Of a stretch of DNA of 64,000 bases, positions 23,194-37,900 are shown in pieces. The position numbers were made by a program, and so were the translations under genes. The notes below the pieces were generated by a model. It was given only the letters and a program-made list of their open reading frames with translations, ran no database searches and was not told the origin of the DNA. The DNA lies in the NCBI RefSeq assembly GCF_052324685.1, contig NC_135211.1, positions 13,022,913 to 13,086,912 of the forward strand, in the 5' to 3' direction. Origin of the DNA: Brachyhypopomus gauderio. Its lineage: Eukaryota > Chordata > Actinopteri > Gymnotiformes > Hypopomidae. Each line of letters starts with the position of its first letter. Within the stretch, counting starts at the first letter, position 1.

Positions 23194-24209
23194 TAAGTAG
23201 TCCTGTCGAGTTTATTCACGTTTCTGCACCAGCAGGACATTGTGTTCCATTACGTTTTGCATTTTAAGTAACGCTTCGGGAAGCATTAACACAGCAGGAA
23301 CGAAGCAATTCGCCAAATCACTGCTTCATATGTCTGCTACAGCCGTGTAATAGTTTGTTACAGTTTGGTAGAACATGCAGTAACCTGCAGGTTAAGCACA
23401 ACTATGTTCATTTGAACATTGACTCGGTCCTCTAGGTTACGTACAATGCGGCTTTAATCACTATTTATTTGCAAGTCACAACAATTAGACTCCTGATAAT
23501 AGACAAAAACAATATATATTTAATCCACGTTGATTGCTGTTTTATATATCCATAAATAATCTAATGATTGATGTTTGGTTACGCTTTTTAAAGTCGGCTT
23601 ATAGCTGACAGCCTGCCCATGCTAGTTGATGGTGCTACACATCCACCCTAATGATTGTTTACATAGCCTACCAGGGAAATCAATAAGACTGATGTCATTC
23701 ATTGCGTCCTTACTTTGCGGCCGGGAGCCCTTATACTGCTATGGGCTACGGCAAACAATAATAGAAATTGCATCCCTTCGCTTAGAGGGGAATAAAGTAT
23801 ATTGTTTATGATTTCCTTGCACGGTAAACTTGCACAAAATCCTCTTCAGGCCGCTGCGGTGAGGTAAGCTAGGTGAAGCCGTATACTTATGTGTACTTAC
23901 TGAATGCTGTTGAAGGGTAACGCCCCTGAATGAATAAAGAAATAAATATAGATGTATAGATAAATAAAATATATATAAATAGAAGGAGCGGTGCTCAGGA
24001 TGTTGCGTTTTTATTGCAGGCCATTCTTTCTTTTGTTCTTTCGTTTCTTTCCCTTTTCTCTGACGTATTAGTTAAAACAATACGAAACCAAACGTGTTGA
24101 CTTACACATCACTAGTCCCAACAGAAAGCAATATTACGTTTGAACTCACCTTCAGTTTGACTAACTAATTACCTGGCGACCTTAAATTGGAATGGGGCCC
24201 TCTCTCTCT

Positions 24210-24212
<3 letters not shown>

Positions 24213-24297
<85 letters not shown>

Positions 24298-24418
24298 TAT
24301 TATGTGTATGTAATGTATGTATGTATATACGCATGCATATATGTATTTATGTGTGTGTGTGTAATATATATATATATATATATATGGGGTGGGGTGGGGG
24401 GGGGGGGGGGGGGGGGGG
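24213..24418. repeat. (TA)n, (TG)n and poly-G simple-repeat cluster in hras intron 1
   Basis: An (AT)n run (24213-24289) is followed by mixed TATG/TGTG DNA, a second short (TA)n (about 24363-24385) and a G-rich run (24386-24418). Confidence 0.95.
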
Positions 24419-25016
24419 TCCCATTCCAATTTCTACATACACAACAGTGTTGGAACAATTCCTTTAAAATAATTCTTAAAATGACGAGCAGCGGTCGTCT
24501 TATTGGCGGATGATAAATTGGGCAGGTAGTTTCCACAGAGTAGACGGGGTTTTTCTGGCAGGCGGTGTATCATACCGCATGAGCTACTAATAAATCACCA
24601 GCAGGGTTTTGACAGGGAAAACCCTGTCAGTGACAGCAGGAGAGTTTCGCTTGTCTGCCAAAATGGCTTTCTTTTTTTCCGTCTCACGTACGTCACTACA
24701 AAAAAGGTTGCCTCATTTGTCATGGCAACAAAAGGCTAGATGCTTGGTTGCTATGCACTGTTCAGGGAGAGTTGGTTGCAGGAAAGTCGAGAGCTCTCAC
24801 TTGTTGTGGGGCAGGGGGCAGGGGGCATCCAAATTTGCTGTAATCAGGGATTCTGTCATTATTTCCCAGTGATAGAATCACAACTTGGAAAAACCTCTGA
24901 TTACTGATTAAGTTTATCTTAGATTCTTGACAGCGATTTAGGTGTCCACCGTAATTTTGTGTTAGCCTGAGTAACTTGTTCCTTTAAAGAATTGCGTCAG
25001 GATCTCATTGATTTAG

Positions 25017-26157
<1,141 letters not shown>

Positions 26158-29100
26158 CCAAGCAAGTAATCTCAAATTTTCTGTTTAAACAAAGTCAAAA
26201 AGTTCCATACAGGCCACATTAATCAAATAGTGATTTTTCTTTCTGTTCAATCAGTATAGATTGGTGTAGTTACCCAGAATTGCCAGTTTATTAAGTGCCC
26301 CTATTCCATACAGCTGTACAAATATAGGTTACTGATCTCACCAACCACCAATCTGATGGTAGCTTGTCTTGTTCTTTGGATGAATGTGCCATGTTTCCAG
26401 TGGCCTCTTCCATGAAAGACTTATTTTAGCAAAAAAGGGCAGGTGGTGTTGCATATTTTATTCACAGATATAAATGCATATATATGCTATATATACTGTA
26501 TATCTCGGTATATAATGTATTCACAAGTGCTTGCATAAACAGAATTTACAAGTGTAATTTCTGTATAAATGTATATTAAAATCATCCAGCACCGTAACAC
26601 CTGCCCCCAAACCTAACTTGCCCATGAAAGAGGCCAAAACATTCTGCCACAACATACAAGCGTTTAAAGTTCTGGGACAACCATTCAACTGAGTACAATG
26701 GTGATGCCAGGGGTGCTTACAAGTCACCGTAACATATGCAGTGTATAGTGAAGGTCTTCCAGTAGCTGGTGAGGAGTCTGCATGGTTGCTCATCCACAAT
26801 GTCTCCGTCTCCCAGGTAACCTGTGACAATTGGAAAGGACTTTTGGAAAAATCTGCGCTGCTCCAACACTGCGATGCCTCCCACACGCTATAGGTTGGGA
26901 CTACAGACTGAATCAAAGGAAACTCTTTTAATGTTGGCACTAGTGGATTTAAGAGTCCACACCTGTCTGCTGAGGGACACCTGACTCTGGCCTTTACTGG
27001 AGCCAAAAGAATATTACCTCAAAGACTAGTCTAAACACTGGGTTTGCTTGGGTTGTTTGAAGGACCGCCACACTTATCCACATATGTTATACACATTAAA
27101 ATACTATCTACTCTCATCTGGAAACAGTAGCTGACAAAATAACCTTGCTTTATCACCTCATCAACTGTGGGCTTTTTTCGTCGACAGACCAAATGAGAGT
27201 ATAATTGCTACATTACTTGGATTTGCAAACATGATAATGCTTAGACTAGCAAAATGTAATGATGTGGGGAAAAAAGATCTGATTCTTATTCCTTTTGCTG
27301 GTAGGGCCCTAACTCAACGTCATGTACATATTTACTGACTTCTCTTGCAAAGAGGCTCTTCACTCATATACTTAAAATCTCATTAGCTCCAGTGCAATAG
27401 TTCCCAATGGTGATAATAAGGTACAGTGATAAAAGGAACACGCTTCTAGTATATCATCAATTTGCACATGGCATAGGACTGTGTTTCAAGTGGGGAAGGT
27501 ACATTTTAAGTGATCCTCTTTGTCCTCTCTATCCCTTGGTTTCTAGTTGAATGACAGCAGGAAAAAAGCAGAATTCTAATGACAAAAACATTTTACAAGG
27601 TTTATCTGTGATATGTTGTTTTCTGGAGCATTGAAATGTGGTGCCTGTAGATTATTTGTCAGAGGGCAGACTCTTAACTGAATTGCACATATTGCAACCT
27701 TAAAAGCCTAAAGCACTGTTTCTACTCATCACTGTGCTCAATTTCTGCTCAGGGCATAGGGTTGAAACATTGTAGTTTGGTTTGGAGTCTCTTGTGTTTT
27801 TGTAAATGGTTTTTCTTGAGATTGTCATTTTTTTACTTCCCTATTCCCCATTGTACCAAACTTGTGCCCTACCATTCACAAACAAGGATGATGTGCTCCA
27901 ATGTTAAAAGTTATATGAAAATGGGGTGGTTTGTTATTTTAGGGGTATTTATTCTAATTTTCAAACCTGCACTGGCAAACAAAGCTATTCTAATTTACTC
28001 TTACTGTTAACGAAAAGTTGAAACGATAACTTGGTGATGTGTTTGACTTAACTGATACCACCTTCGGTAACGATGCATTGCCTTTAAATTGCTGTGATAA
28101 AGAGCAGTAACTGCTTTCTCTATCCTGCAAGGTTGATCTTCTTTCTAAATGGCTCACTGGGTGAAAAATACCATAAATTGGCATAAAGACATCCCAGCAG
28201 TGTTCTGCCATGAGCACTTGCTGCAACTGTTAATTTCTTATATTGCATGAAATAAATGGCAACGGTGCTATGGTACCATACACTCTTAAACAGCAAGTTA
28301 CATGTGCCATGATGTATGCTGATAAACTTAAGAGATACTACTGAGATGCCTATTACACCGCATTGGTTGTTTTTCCAATTTGGAGTTTTAGATGGGGCTG
28401 ATGTGACTGATCTGGTAAGGGGGGTTGGGGTCTGAATAAATGAGACTATGACTTTTTAGTGTTTAAAATTGCAATTACCTACTTTTGTTATTTGTGTTTC
28501 TTCACAGAGTCCTTAATGACAAGTTGTTGAATGCAATCTCATGGTCTTTGAATTGGTTTTAAAGGACTGATATTGTAGATAACTTGTGGCATTACGTCAC
28601 TGTGATGTAAAAGCAATTCATCTGATGGATAGCTTATATAGGGTTTGCTTCCATCAGATTCTAAGGACGGTTCTGTCTCAAGACATCAATAACCACATTT
28701 AGATAATGCTTCAAACTTCATCACAATGGCGTTATGAAACAAAGTGATTTGTTGCAACTGCAGTAGATCACATTTGGATAATCCAAATCATTTAAAGGCA
28801 CTGGCCCAGAACTGTTTCATTTTGTTAGGAGGAACATAGTTCTATATGAAATAACATGACTGGCTGCTTATTGAAATGTCATAGTTTTGTATGTCACAAA
28901 GCTTACTGCCTAAAATCAGTTGTTGGTTTCTCTACGAGGGCTGCTGCTAAATTAAAGTGTTTGGTGATATTTTTATTGCAAAATCTCACAACTAGGTCGG
29001 TTCCTGTAAAGCAACATTGAGTTTGCTATTTTAACATACAACCTTCCAACAAAGCTTAGAAATATTCATTTGAAAACAGAAATATGAGTTTTTGAATTTT

Positions 29101-29482
29101 CACTTTTGTCTCTGTATGTGCACTTTAGTTCTTTAAACGATGTCTTACATTGTAAAGTTATGTTGTGAAAGATTGATAAAAGTGTTAAATATTTCAGAAC
29201 CTTCTTTTCTTGAGACACACGTAGGTAATATAAATATATCACGATACACGCTCCTCAACCTAGACAAACCCCAGGGAACTGCTGTAACCACGCCCTATTA
29301 GTCAGCTGACCGGAAATGGTTCATAACTGTGGTTTCCGTGATTTTGTGTGGGAGCCGAGGCACAGATTAGTTGGTGGGTACAGGACTAGAGATGTTATAG
29401 TGTGAGTCTACTCAACCACACAACAAAAAACGCCCAGCTCGTTGGGTGAAAATATATATATTGGGTGAAAATATCAAACAAC
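26158..29482 (+). other. hras 3' UTR, intergenic DNA and tsg101 5' flank
   Basis: No coding exon is seen. AATAAA motifs that could end hras transcripts occur near 28250 and 28434, but neither can be assigned. Just before the tsg101 start codon, the 18-bp unit ttgggtgaaaatat(at) is repeated twice (about 29440-29475). Confidence 0.4.
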
Positions 29483-31807
29483 ATGGCTGCAAATGAGAAC
29501 GCTCTTCGGAAAATGCTGTCTAAGGTAGGTAGCTAGCTGGCTAACTGAGACTAGCCGCGTTTCACGGAGTATTTTGGGTTGTTTGTTAAAACTGAATGTG
29601 TCCGTTACACAGACTTATAAATACAGAGACCTGACCGTGCGGGAAATCACCAACGTGACCGCCCAGTACAAAGACCTGAGGCCCGTGATGGACAGCTATG
29701 GTAAGCGTTAGCTGTAGTTACGACCAAGCAGCGTGTAATTTACCATATCTTGAGGATTATAAAGATAAAGTTTCTCATGAAACATGACTGGTTTCTTAAC
29801 CTTTTTGTCTTCATAGTGTTCAATGACGGCTCCACCAAAGAACTGTTGAGTCTTACGGGGACTGTGCCAGTAACATACCGAGGTATGAACCATCCATCAC
29901 AGGAGTCAATACACTGGTCTAAAGGCACTAGCACAGTACTACCATACGCCGTTATTGCATTCTCTGTGTTTGTGGTCACTCCCCCCTATTTTATTCACTT
30001 TTCTTGTTTATTTTCAGGAAATATTTACAACATTCCCATATGCCTGTGGTTGCTTGACTCCTATCCATACAACCCACCCATCTGCTTTGTCAAGCCCACC
30101 AGTACTATGATGATTAAAACAGGAAAACATATTGATGCCAATGGAAAAATCTACTTGCCATACTTGCATGAATGGAAGCATGTACGTGACATGATTTTCC
30201 AGGCTAGATGATTGTTTTTTTCCCCTGTAATCTTGTTAGAATGTTTTCACCATTTGCTTTTTGAGTTGAAACTGTATAGCGTCAGCAGTTGACCTCAAGT
30301 GTCTACAACTGTCAACAGTAATTTACAAGTGCGCAGAACTCTGTTAATATTGTTCATTTTGAAATTGTTTTTTTGTTTAGCCACAGTCCGACTTGTTTGG
30401 CCTGATCCAGGTGATGATTGTGGTGTTTGGAGATGAACCGCCGGTATTCTCTCGGCCTGCGACACAGACACCGTACTCTGCTTTTCAAACGGCTGGCCCA
30501 CCTAACCGTATGTTAAAACTGTCTGCAGGATAACATTTGTGGTCTTAATGTATTCAGTATAAACTGAAAATACTAATTTCCATAAGAGTATTAAGACACA
30601 TAAAAAGTTCTGGTTGCTGTTTCATGTTTATCTTGTGATGAATAGCACACATGAAGGAACTAACCAGTCATTCTTATGTTATGACTTCCTTTGTATGGAG
30701 TTCAACAACAGTGCTTGTTGCAGTTTGTTGAAATGTTTTGTGACCTTAAACTTCTGTTTTACTTGACACTGGCAAAAGTTTTATTTTATGTGGTTATGAG
30801 TTACCAAATTATTTTTCCTTTCTAGCTTCCTATATGCCAAACCCACCTGGCTCTCCATTTCCACAAAGCCACTCTCCTAACCCAGGGTAAGGTGTTCTTG
30901 GAGAAGACTAATTCATTGCTTTTTTTTTGTCTTAAAATCTACTTTTAATGTCTGAAGTTGGTCAGGATACACATAACAAAAATGTGTTTATTACAGCCCT
31001 TGTTCAGGTTTCTGCCTTCAGTGATATTAGCGGATGTATGATGACAAACTTCAAAGAACCGTGCAGCTCTCATTTCATCTTGTATTTCTCTTAGGGGGTT
31101 TCAAGGTTATCCTTACCCTGCTGCAGGTTCTGGATACCCCACCACATCAGGTGCAACACAGTACCCTCCTGCTACTCCTGGGGGTATGTTAGTATGGACA
31201 GTAATTAATTCGATACCATTGATGACAGACCGCTAGGACTCGGCCTCGGTCCCAGTTTAGCGTATTCCGTTTCCCTGCCACGGTGATCTGGTTGTGCAGG
31301 TTTTCACGAGAACGCATTTTCACGACCCAGGTCCCGGCCGAGACGCCACCATCGGAGAGGACACGATCCGTGCGTCCCTGGTGTCCGCCGTGAGCGACAA
31401 GTTGCGCTGGAGGATGAAGGAGGAGATGGACCGGTCACAGGCCGAGCTGGACGCCCTGAAGAGGACTGAGGAGGACCTGAAAAAGGGACACCAGAAACTG
31501 GAGGAGATGGTCACCAAGCTGGATCAAGAGCTAGTATGATGGTTTCTGCTTTTAAACAGAAAATGGCCCATTCCCCATGACCTGAACATTTTATATGGGT
31601 GGTAAAATGTGAAGGCAGTGAGCTAAATAAGGATGTGCCAAGAGAGCCTAGTGTCTGCAATATTTTAGTCCAACCCTGCTAAGACGTACCTGATTGTTTG
31701 TAATTAATCATGGTTAAGGATGTGTAGCTATTGGTGTAAGAAGTGGTGTTCTGCAGGGCTGGAGCAACTGGGTTAGACTATAATGCAGAAAATTACATTG
31801 CAGTATT

Positions 31808-31856
<49 letters not shown>

Positions 31857-32916
31857 CATAATACTTGTGACCCTGTTAAAGACTTGGTTGCATTTTACAG
31901 ATTTCTAAGGTGATTTTTTTTTTCTTACTTACAGTAGTGAGTAAGAATGGTGAGGTAGGGGGATTTCATCACAGCATGGCATTCAACAACTTTCCATTTC
32001 TTACCAGGCTGATGTGGACAAAAACATTGAGCTTCTGAAGCAAAAAGACGAGGAGCTGACAGCTGCTCTGGACAAAATGGAGAACCGCGCTGAGAACAAC
32101 GACATTGATGACCTCATTGTGCCCACAGCCCCACTCTATCGCCAGATCCTGAGCCTGTATGCTGAGGAGAACGCCATAGAGGACACCATCTTCTACCTGG
32201 GAGAGGCTCTGCGCAGAGATGTCATAGACCTGGACGTCTTCCTCAAGGTCAGTCTCTATATCAGCCCCCTGTTTCTCCCTTTTCTTGTTCATCCCAGCCT
32301 TTTTTTCTCCATCCACTGAAGAGCTCATGTTGTTGGCTGTTGTCAGGGATAATAAATACAAATAATCCATTTTCATGCTCCTTTCAAGAAACTCAAGGAT
32401 GCATTACGAATAGAGGGAACGTGAAGTGTTGTGTAGCAAACCAGACAACACACAGCAACAAAGCTCAGATCTTTTGCGTGTGGAGGGGAGACCAGTCCAT
32501 AAGTGGCTTGCCATGTGACTGAAGGCCCAATAACCAACCGAAGATGGACAAAAGGGGGAGTGACAAGAAGATTAGCAGTGGAGGGATTGGAGGGGGGCGG
32601 GGGTGGGTAAGGTAAGAGAGGAGGTCAGAATGGTGGGAGGGGCCAATCCACTGAGTGAGGATTAGAACGTTGTAGTCTGTACAGCCTTTTAAGGGGAGCC
32701 AGTAAAGTTTCTGAAACAGGACTGATGATGATTAAGGACGGGGGAGGGTGATGGTACAAAACAGAATTTGAAGTGTTATTATTATTATTTATTTTATTTT
32801 TTTTTAAATAACCTGTTATTTGGCAGCATGTGCGGCTTCTCTCACGGAAGCAGTTCCAGTTGCGAGCGCTGATGCAGAAGGCTAGGAAAACCGCCGGCCT
32901 TAGCGACCTCTGCTGA
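29483..32916 (+). CDS. tsg101: Tumor susceptibility gene 101 (ESCRT-I subunit), ten exons, complete
   Basis: Exons are 29483-29524, 29613-29700, 29817-29882, 30018-30181, 30381-30507, 30826-30886, 31095-31183, 31331-31533, 32008-32247 and 32827-32916 (1170 nt, 389 residues; human has 390). All borders are GT-AG with consistent phases. The N-terminal UEV domain (residues 1 to about 145) has YKYRDLTVREI, GNIYNIPICLWLLDSYPY and HEWKH; it lacks the E2 active-site Cys and binds ubiquitin and P(T/S)AP peptides. A Pro/Gly-rich linker follows (about 163-215). The coiled coil is in exon 8 (IRASLVSAVSDKLRWRMKEE). The C-terminal steadiness box includes an internal PTAP (VPTAPLYRQ) and ends SRKQFQLRALMQKARKTAGL. 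The protein sorts ubiquitinated cargo into multivesicular bodies and acts in cytokinesis. Exon 8 uses the acceptor at 31329-31330; a stronger-looking one 31 nt upstream would shift the frame. Confidence 0.96.
31811..31852. repeat. (AT)n microsatellite in tsg101 intron 8
   Basis: This is a 42-bp AT dinucleotide run. Confidence 0.95.
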
Positions 32917-34112
32917 GTCCCGGATCAGGCGGGGCTCCCTGTACACCTCCAGTTGCCATGGGTGCTGTGGCTTTTCCCACAAAACAAGGACCAGGTTTCC
33001 CACAACAATGAAACATCTGCTGAAGGCTTTGAGACTGTCGGCGATTCAGCACGGTACTTTTATGTCATAAATCACTCTCGATTGGGGCAAGTGTCTCTAT
33101 AACCAAAAGAATATTGGAGCTTTGAAAAATGTGACTTTCCTCTTGAGGTTTAGGGGCGTGGACCTCCTGGAATCGTTAATCTTGAATTATGACCCAATAG
33201 TTAAGATTGACTTTCTCTTTGCTATGAATATAAATATGAAGTGACCTTTTCATATGATTTTTACTGTTTTGACAATCCGTCATTTGGTAACAGCACCTTT
33301 AACATGGGATAATTACAAAATATATCAACTACTGTAATGGTTGCAAAATGAAGGATTTAATTGGTGGGGGGGTTTGCTTGTTTTCTTTAAGGTTTTTTTG
33401 TTTGTTTATTTTTGCCTTAATTGCTGTAACATTCATGCATCTTCATGTTCCACCTAAACTTTGCATGCTAGCATGTTTGTTACAACAGAACACCCAGTCT
33501 AATGTAACAGCCAGTCAAAGCACTTAAAGATGAATCAGTCTGCAATAACCTCACATAACGATAGACACGCACATATTATTCTGACAATTTGTATGCGTTG
33601 TTTTTTAGTGCATCCTGGTTAGATATACCCTGAATCATGTAGATGAATATATATTTTATTATTATTATATAAATGATTGCATACCTGTTTGTGACATGTT
33701 CATTGATCAAAAGTGGTCACTAAATAGGAAGAAAGTTATTTTCTGGCTTGAAATAAATTTGAAAGCTTTTGGGGTGGGGGGGTGTGTTCAGTTGTTGATT
33801 AAAAAAAAAATTGCGTGGTAGGCAATTTACTAAATATAACTAAAATCCAAATCAGTGTATGTTGCATAATATTGCTTGTGCTTTAATTGCTTTAACACTA
33901 CAGTTAGTAGTGATGGTAATGTTAATAATAATACTATTGTTATGACATGTACATAATGTTTTTGATTTAATGTTTTTTGATTTTGTTAAATACTTGAAAA
34001 TAACATGAAGACCTATTCTCTAAAGGGTACACAAAATTATTACTGCTTCTTTTTGATCCGTGGAGATATATATTAATAAAAATATCAGCCTTGTATGATC
34101 AATCAAGGCTGA
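32917..34112 (+). terminator. tsg101 3' UTR with candidate polyadenylation signals
   Basis: AATAAA occurs at about 33751-33756 (ttgaaataaatttg) and again at about 34074-34079 (attaataaaaat). The second is followed by a perfect 9-bp hairpin (TCAGCCTTG ... CAAGGCTGA, 34085-34112) and a T run. Which signal is used cannot be decided from sequence. Confidence 0.45.
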
Positions 34113-34192
34113 CAATTTTTATATTATGCCATTAGATGCTTTCACATATGTTCTCTGGTCATTATGTTTTGAGTAAATGAAATATTTGCATC

Positions 34193-34575
34193 TTGCAGAG
34201 AGAACAGCTCATGTAAATATATCCACAGAGAGAGCAGCTCACAAATATATATGCACAGAGAGAACAGCTCACATGCACAGAGAGAACAGCTCACATAAGT
34301 ATGTCCTCAGAGAATGGCTCACAGATATATATGCACAGAGAGAACAGCTCACATGCACAGAGAGAACAGCCGACATAAGTATATCCTCAGAGAATGGCTC
34401 ACAGATATATATGCACAGAGAGAACAGCCGACATAAGTATATCCTCAGAGAATGGCTCACAGATATATATGCACAGAGAGAACAGCTCACATAAGTATAT
34501 CCTCAGAGAATGGCTCACAGATATATATGCACAGAGAGAACAGCTCGCATATATACATCCACAGAGAATAGTTCT
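34193..34575. repeat. 58-bp minisatellite downstream of tsg101
   Basis: Units combine gcacagagagaacagc with acataagtatatcctcagag and aatggctcacagatatatat. Successive copies start at 413, 471 and 529 (plus 34000), a 58-bp period. One earlier unit is 80 bp, with an extra 22-bp cacagagagaacagctcaca-type insertion. Edge units are degenerate. Confidence 0.9.
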
Positions 34576-37302
34576 CAAGTATGCGTCATTACAGAGGACT
34601 GCACTGTCCCTGTTTCTTGAATGCTTCTACTTAAGATCTGAATCTGGTAGCAGCATGCAGTTGCTCTTTAACCTGTGTGGCCTAAAGATCTAAAGCTTTG
34701 TCACTGGCTGAGTGTCATTCCACCAGGCTGGATCAGACGGCTAGGGTGGGATTTCTGATACCACAGGCTTTTCCCTGCTTTGGAGAGATTTCATCTCAGG
34801 GCACATTCAATCAGGATGCTGGAAGGTTCATGAGTTCACCAGCTTGTAATGTGGCCATGAAGCCCTGCCTCGAGGTCCATGCCTCCAAGATGGCATATGC
34901 CACCGCATATGTGACAGGACACCGATTTATAAAGAGCTTATAACATCATCAGATAAATGCCACATAACAGTCTGCCGTGAGCATGGTTATAGGAGTTTGT
35001 CCTGGTGTCAAATATGATATGATTGTCTGATATCTGATTATATACTGAACAGAACACTTTCAGTGAACCTTTGACCTTCAATTTGCCATCTTTCCTGCCC
35101 CAGCACCCCCCCCCCCCCCCCCCTACACCTTCCCCTCTCGATCCGCTCACCCATACATGGGCCCTCCCCACTCAACTGTCCAAAATTTCATTTCACAGAT
35201 GATGGGCTGCAGCCTCTAATCCAGAGCTGGAAAAGGAGGGGAGGATCGGCCAACTGTTTCAACTCTAATCAGCTTTTATTGCGTGCAGGAGAAAGAGAAA
35301 GCCCCCCCCCTGCAACTTTAAATGTGGCAGTCGGGAGATATTACAGTGGCTCCTCAACAGAGCTGCGGCTGCTAATGGGTCAGTCATTGCTGCCACTTTC
35401 CTCCTACACTCTTCAGTGTCCTTATCGGAACATTCAACCTGTTTGCCCGCCCTTTTATCCTTTTTTATCTGTAAACGCGCTATACTGAAATAACGGCCGG
35501 TATACTGGTTTTACACATATAATTATGTGTCCCGTTTTACTATGCAGAGATTGCTGGCCCTGTTTGCTGCCTCGCTTTTTTTTAAACAAGCAAATTAACG
35601 ACCTTTCTGACATTCGGTTGTCTCTTGGGGTATCTACAGAGCAGTGAGGTTTTACTGAGAGTGCCGTGTGTTTGATAGCACCGTAGTACATCAGGCCACT
35701 AAGCGCTCGACAGAAAGCTCATAAAAACAAAACAAGGCCCACAAAGGCATTTATGGGGCTTAATGTGCGGCTGTGGACTTGTCGATTTTCACCACCCCGT
35801 GGGACTGAGGCAGAGAAGCCAGGCAGGTGTGTTTATTGGCTGTCAAGTCACTGTCATTGCCTTCACACTTTCAGCTGGAGTGACGGCTGTATCCCACGGT
35901 GACGGGGTCAGAGCTGTGAGAGTGACGCCCTGTCGGCTGTGGGCTCCACCAGCTAGGTTACCCTCTCTGGCAGCTTATTGACCTCAATCTAAGAAAGCTC
36001 ATTTGGGACAAACACCCAGGGTCTGCGGATTTGACTGAACTGACCAATTTGAGTCCCTGGCGACGACGTGTGTCTGTGTTCCCCTGCCGGGATCACCGCC
36101 TGTGAGGATTCAATTTAACTGCCACCATATATCATCTGTAGCAAAGTGCCTTAGGATCCGAAGTGACTCATGGGAAGGCGAGTCAGAACATGTGGACTGG
36201 TGACAGGTTCCATTATGGCAAGAGGGTCAGGAACGGGTGAGAGAAGTCCAGGGGTCAAGACCTCCAGACGGTGTTTCCTCTTCACCGGGAAATATAATTC
36301 AAAGCGGACCTGTGATGTTCTAGAATGTTCTGTTCATCCTCCTCCAGACAAATGGAAAATTACCAATTAAGGATGACACGGCACTGAGAAACACGCTAAA
36401 AGAAGGATGGAGCTGATGATGACCATCAACAGACCGACATCAAAGCAGCGCTGTTGCTTTCGAGCCGGTCAAAGCCTGGAGAAGATGCACACAGCACCCT
36501 GGCAGGGCTAATTATTGTGCCTGGTTAGTATAATTGCACTTGGAGGGGTTTGAATTGCAGCACAGCATTCTGCCATAGTGACTGTACAATTACTCAGGCA
36601 GCCCAGTCCTAATTACCCACTAGCATTCCAGGCTTTTTTCAATCGCTAACAAGTTGTACCTTACATTGTAATTATTTACCTCATAAACATGCATGTTAAA
36701 TTACAATTAACAAGAACAGTATGTATTCATTTTCCCTATGCCCCACTCTGTAATTTATTCATTCTTTTTATTATTTTTTTTTAGAGAAGAGATTCTTTGT
36801 TTGGATTTTGTGTCTCTTTGCTGGTAAATAGCTCTGGTTGAAATGTTTAAAACACGCAGAATGATTCTTGAGGCACTATGCAAGGGACCAAGCTGGAAGT
36901 GTGACATTGTTGATTACTGGACGTCGGTCTTCTGCTTAGCCATTGAATATCTGAGCAATTCCAGCACTTTCAATTATGCATGAAGTGCTGTGATTATTTC
37001 ATTATGTGACACAAGGTGACGAGACAATGGTGTTTGTCTCCACAAGGCTGAGTAAACACAGCAGTGGATATAGCCTTTATTCAAACTGCCCTTACACAAA
37101 CAGATGTCAGTCCGATTCCAACATCGAACACACACACACACACACACAAATATTTTTGCAGATTGTTTTTTTTTTTGGGGTCATTTTTTTTATCACTAAA
37201 CTGCCAGATCTTGGGAGAGAGAAATGTGTCATGAACAAGGTACTTTATCTGTGGTGTTTACTCTCTCTCTCTCTCTGGGAGTGTGTGTAAGGGGGTGTGC
37301 GT
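34576..37302. other. tsg101-brsk2 intergenic region, possible conserved elements
   Basis: No gene is recognised. A homopolymer C run lies at about 35105-35122. The segments at about 35700-36000 and 36500-36720 are low in simple repeats. The second is rich in TAATTA-type homeodomain-like motifs, as often seen in vertebrate developmental enhancers. Conservation was not tested. Confidence 0.35.
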
Positions 37303-37900
37303 ATACACACTGGTCAGTTATGACATTAAAACCATGACAGGTGAAGTGAATAATATTGATTATCTCATTACAGTGGCACCTGTCAGGGGGTGGGATATAT
37401 TAGGTAGTAAGAGAACAGTTTTTGAAGATGATGTGTTGGGACTTGGGAAAACAAGCAGGGATGAGGATTTGAGTGACTGTGACCCAACAAATTGTGATGA
37501 ATCGACGACTACGTCAGAGCATTTCCAAAATGTCTGATCCTGTGGGGTGTTCCCGGTCACATACACAACACATACAGGGGTGAGTACCAACCCAAAACCC
37601 AAAAATGGCCCATGTTCACTGACGCACGTCAGGAGTGAAGGCAAGCTCGTCTGGTCTGATCCCAGACAACATCTACAGACTGCTGAAGAAGTTCATGCTG
37701 GTTATGATAGAAAGGTGTGAGAACACAGTGCTCTGTTGTTGTTGCAGCACTCAATGGCAACAGTATTCCCTAATGGCAGAGGCCAGTTCCAGCAGGATAA
37801 GGCACCCTGTCACGCTGCAAAAAATTTGTTCAGGAATGGTTTGAGGAACATGACAAAGAGTTCAGTGTGTTGACTTGTCCTCCGTTACTAGACTTTGAGC
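37303..37900 (+). mobile_element. Internally deleted Tc1/mariner-like element
   Basis: The left part opens with tacacactggtcagttatga and continues through the region encoding the transposase N-terminus. The copy then jumps across a large internal deletion near 37735-37745. It resumes with the region resembling FPNGRGQFQQD and KNLFRNGLRNMTKSSVC-type reading, in a frame broken by indels. The sequence matches a Tc1-like family I know from many fish genomes. No intact transposase and no right terminal repeat remain. Confidence 0.7.

Noticed and set aside
24187-24513. Frames with long Tyr-Ile and Gly runs
   Set aside because: They are translations of (TA)n and poly-G simple repeats in hras intron 1.
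26521-27006. Minus-strand frame of 161 residues containing VLDDFNIHL, which recalls the GDFNIH motif of LINE endonucleases
   Set aside because: Only one short motif fits and the surrounding residues do not align with an endonuclease domain. It could be a very decayed LINE but cannot be supported.
34177-34693. Open frames across the 58-bp repeat downstream of tsg101
   Set aside because: The repeat is open by chance in both strands, and no start, splice or conserved domain supports a protein.
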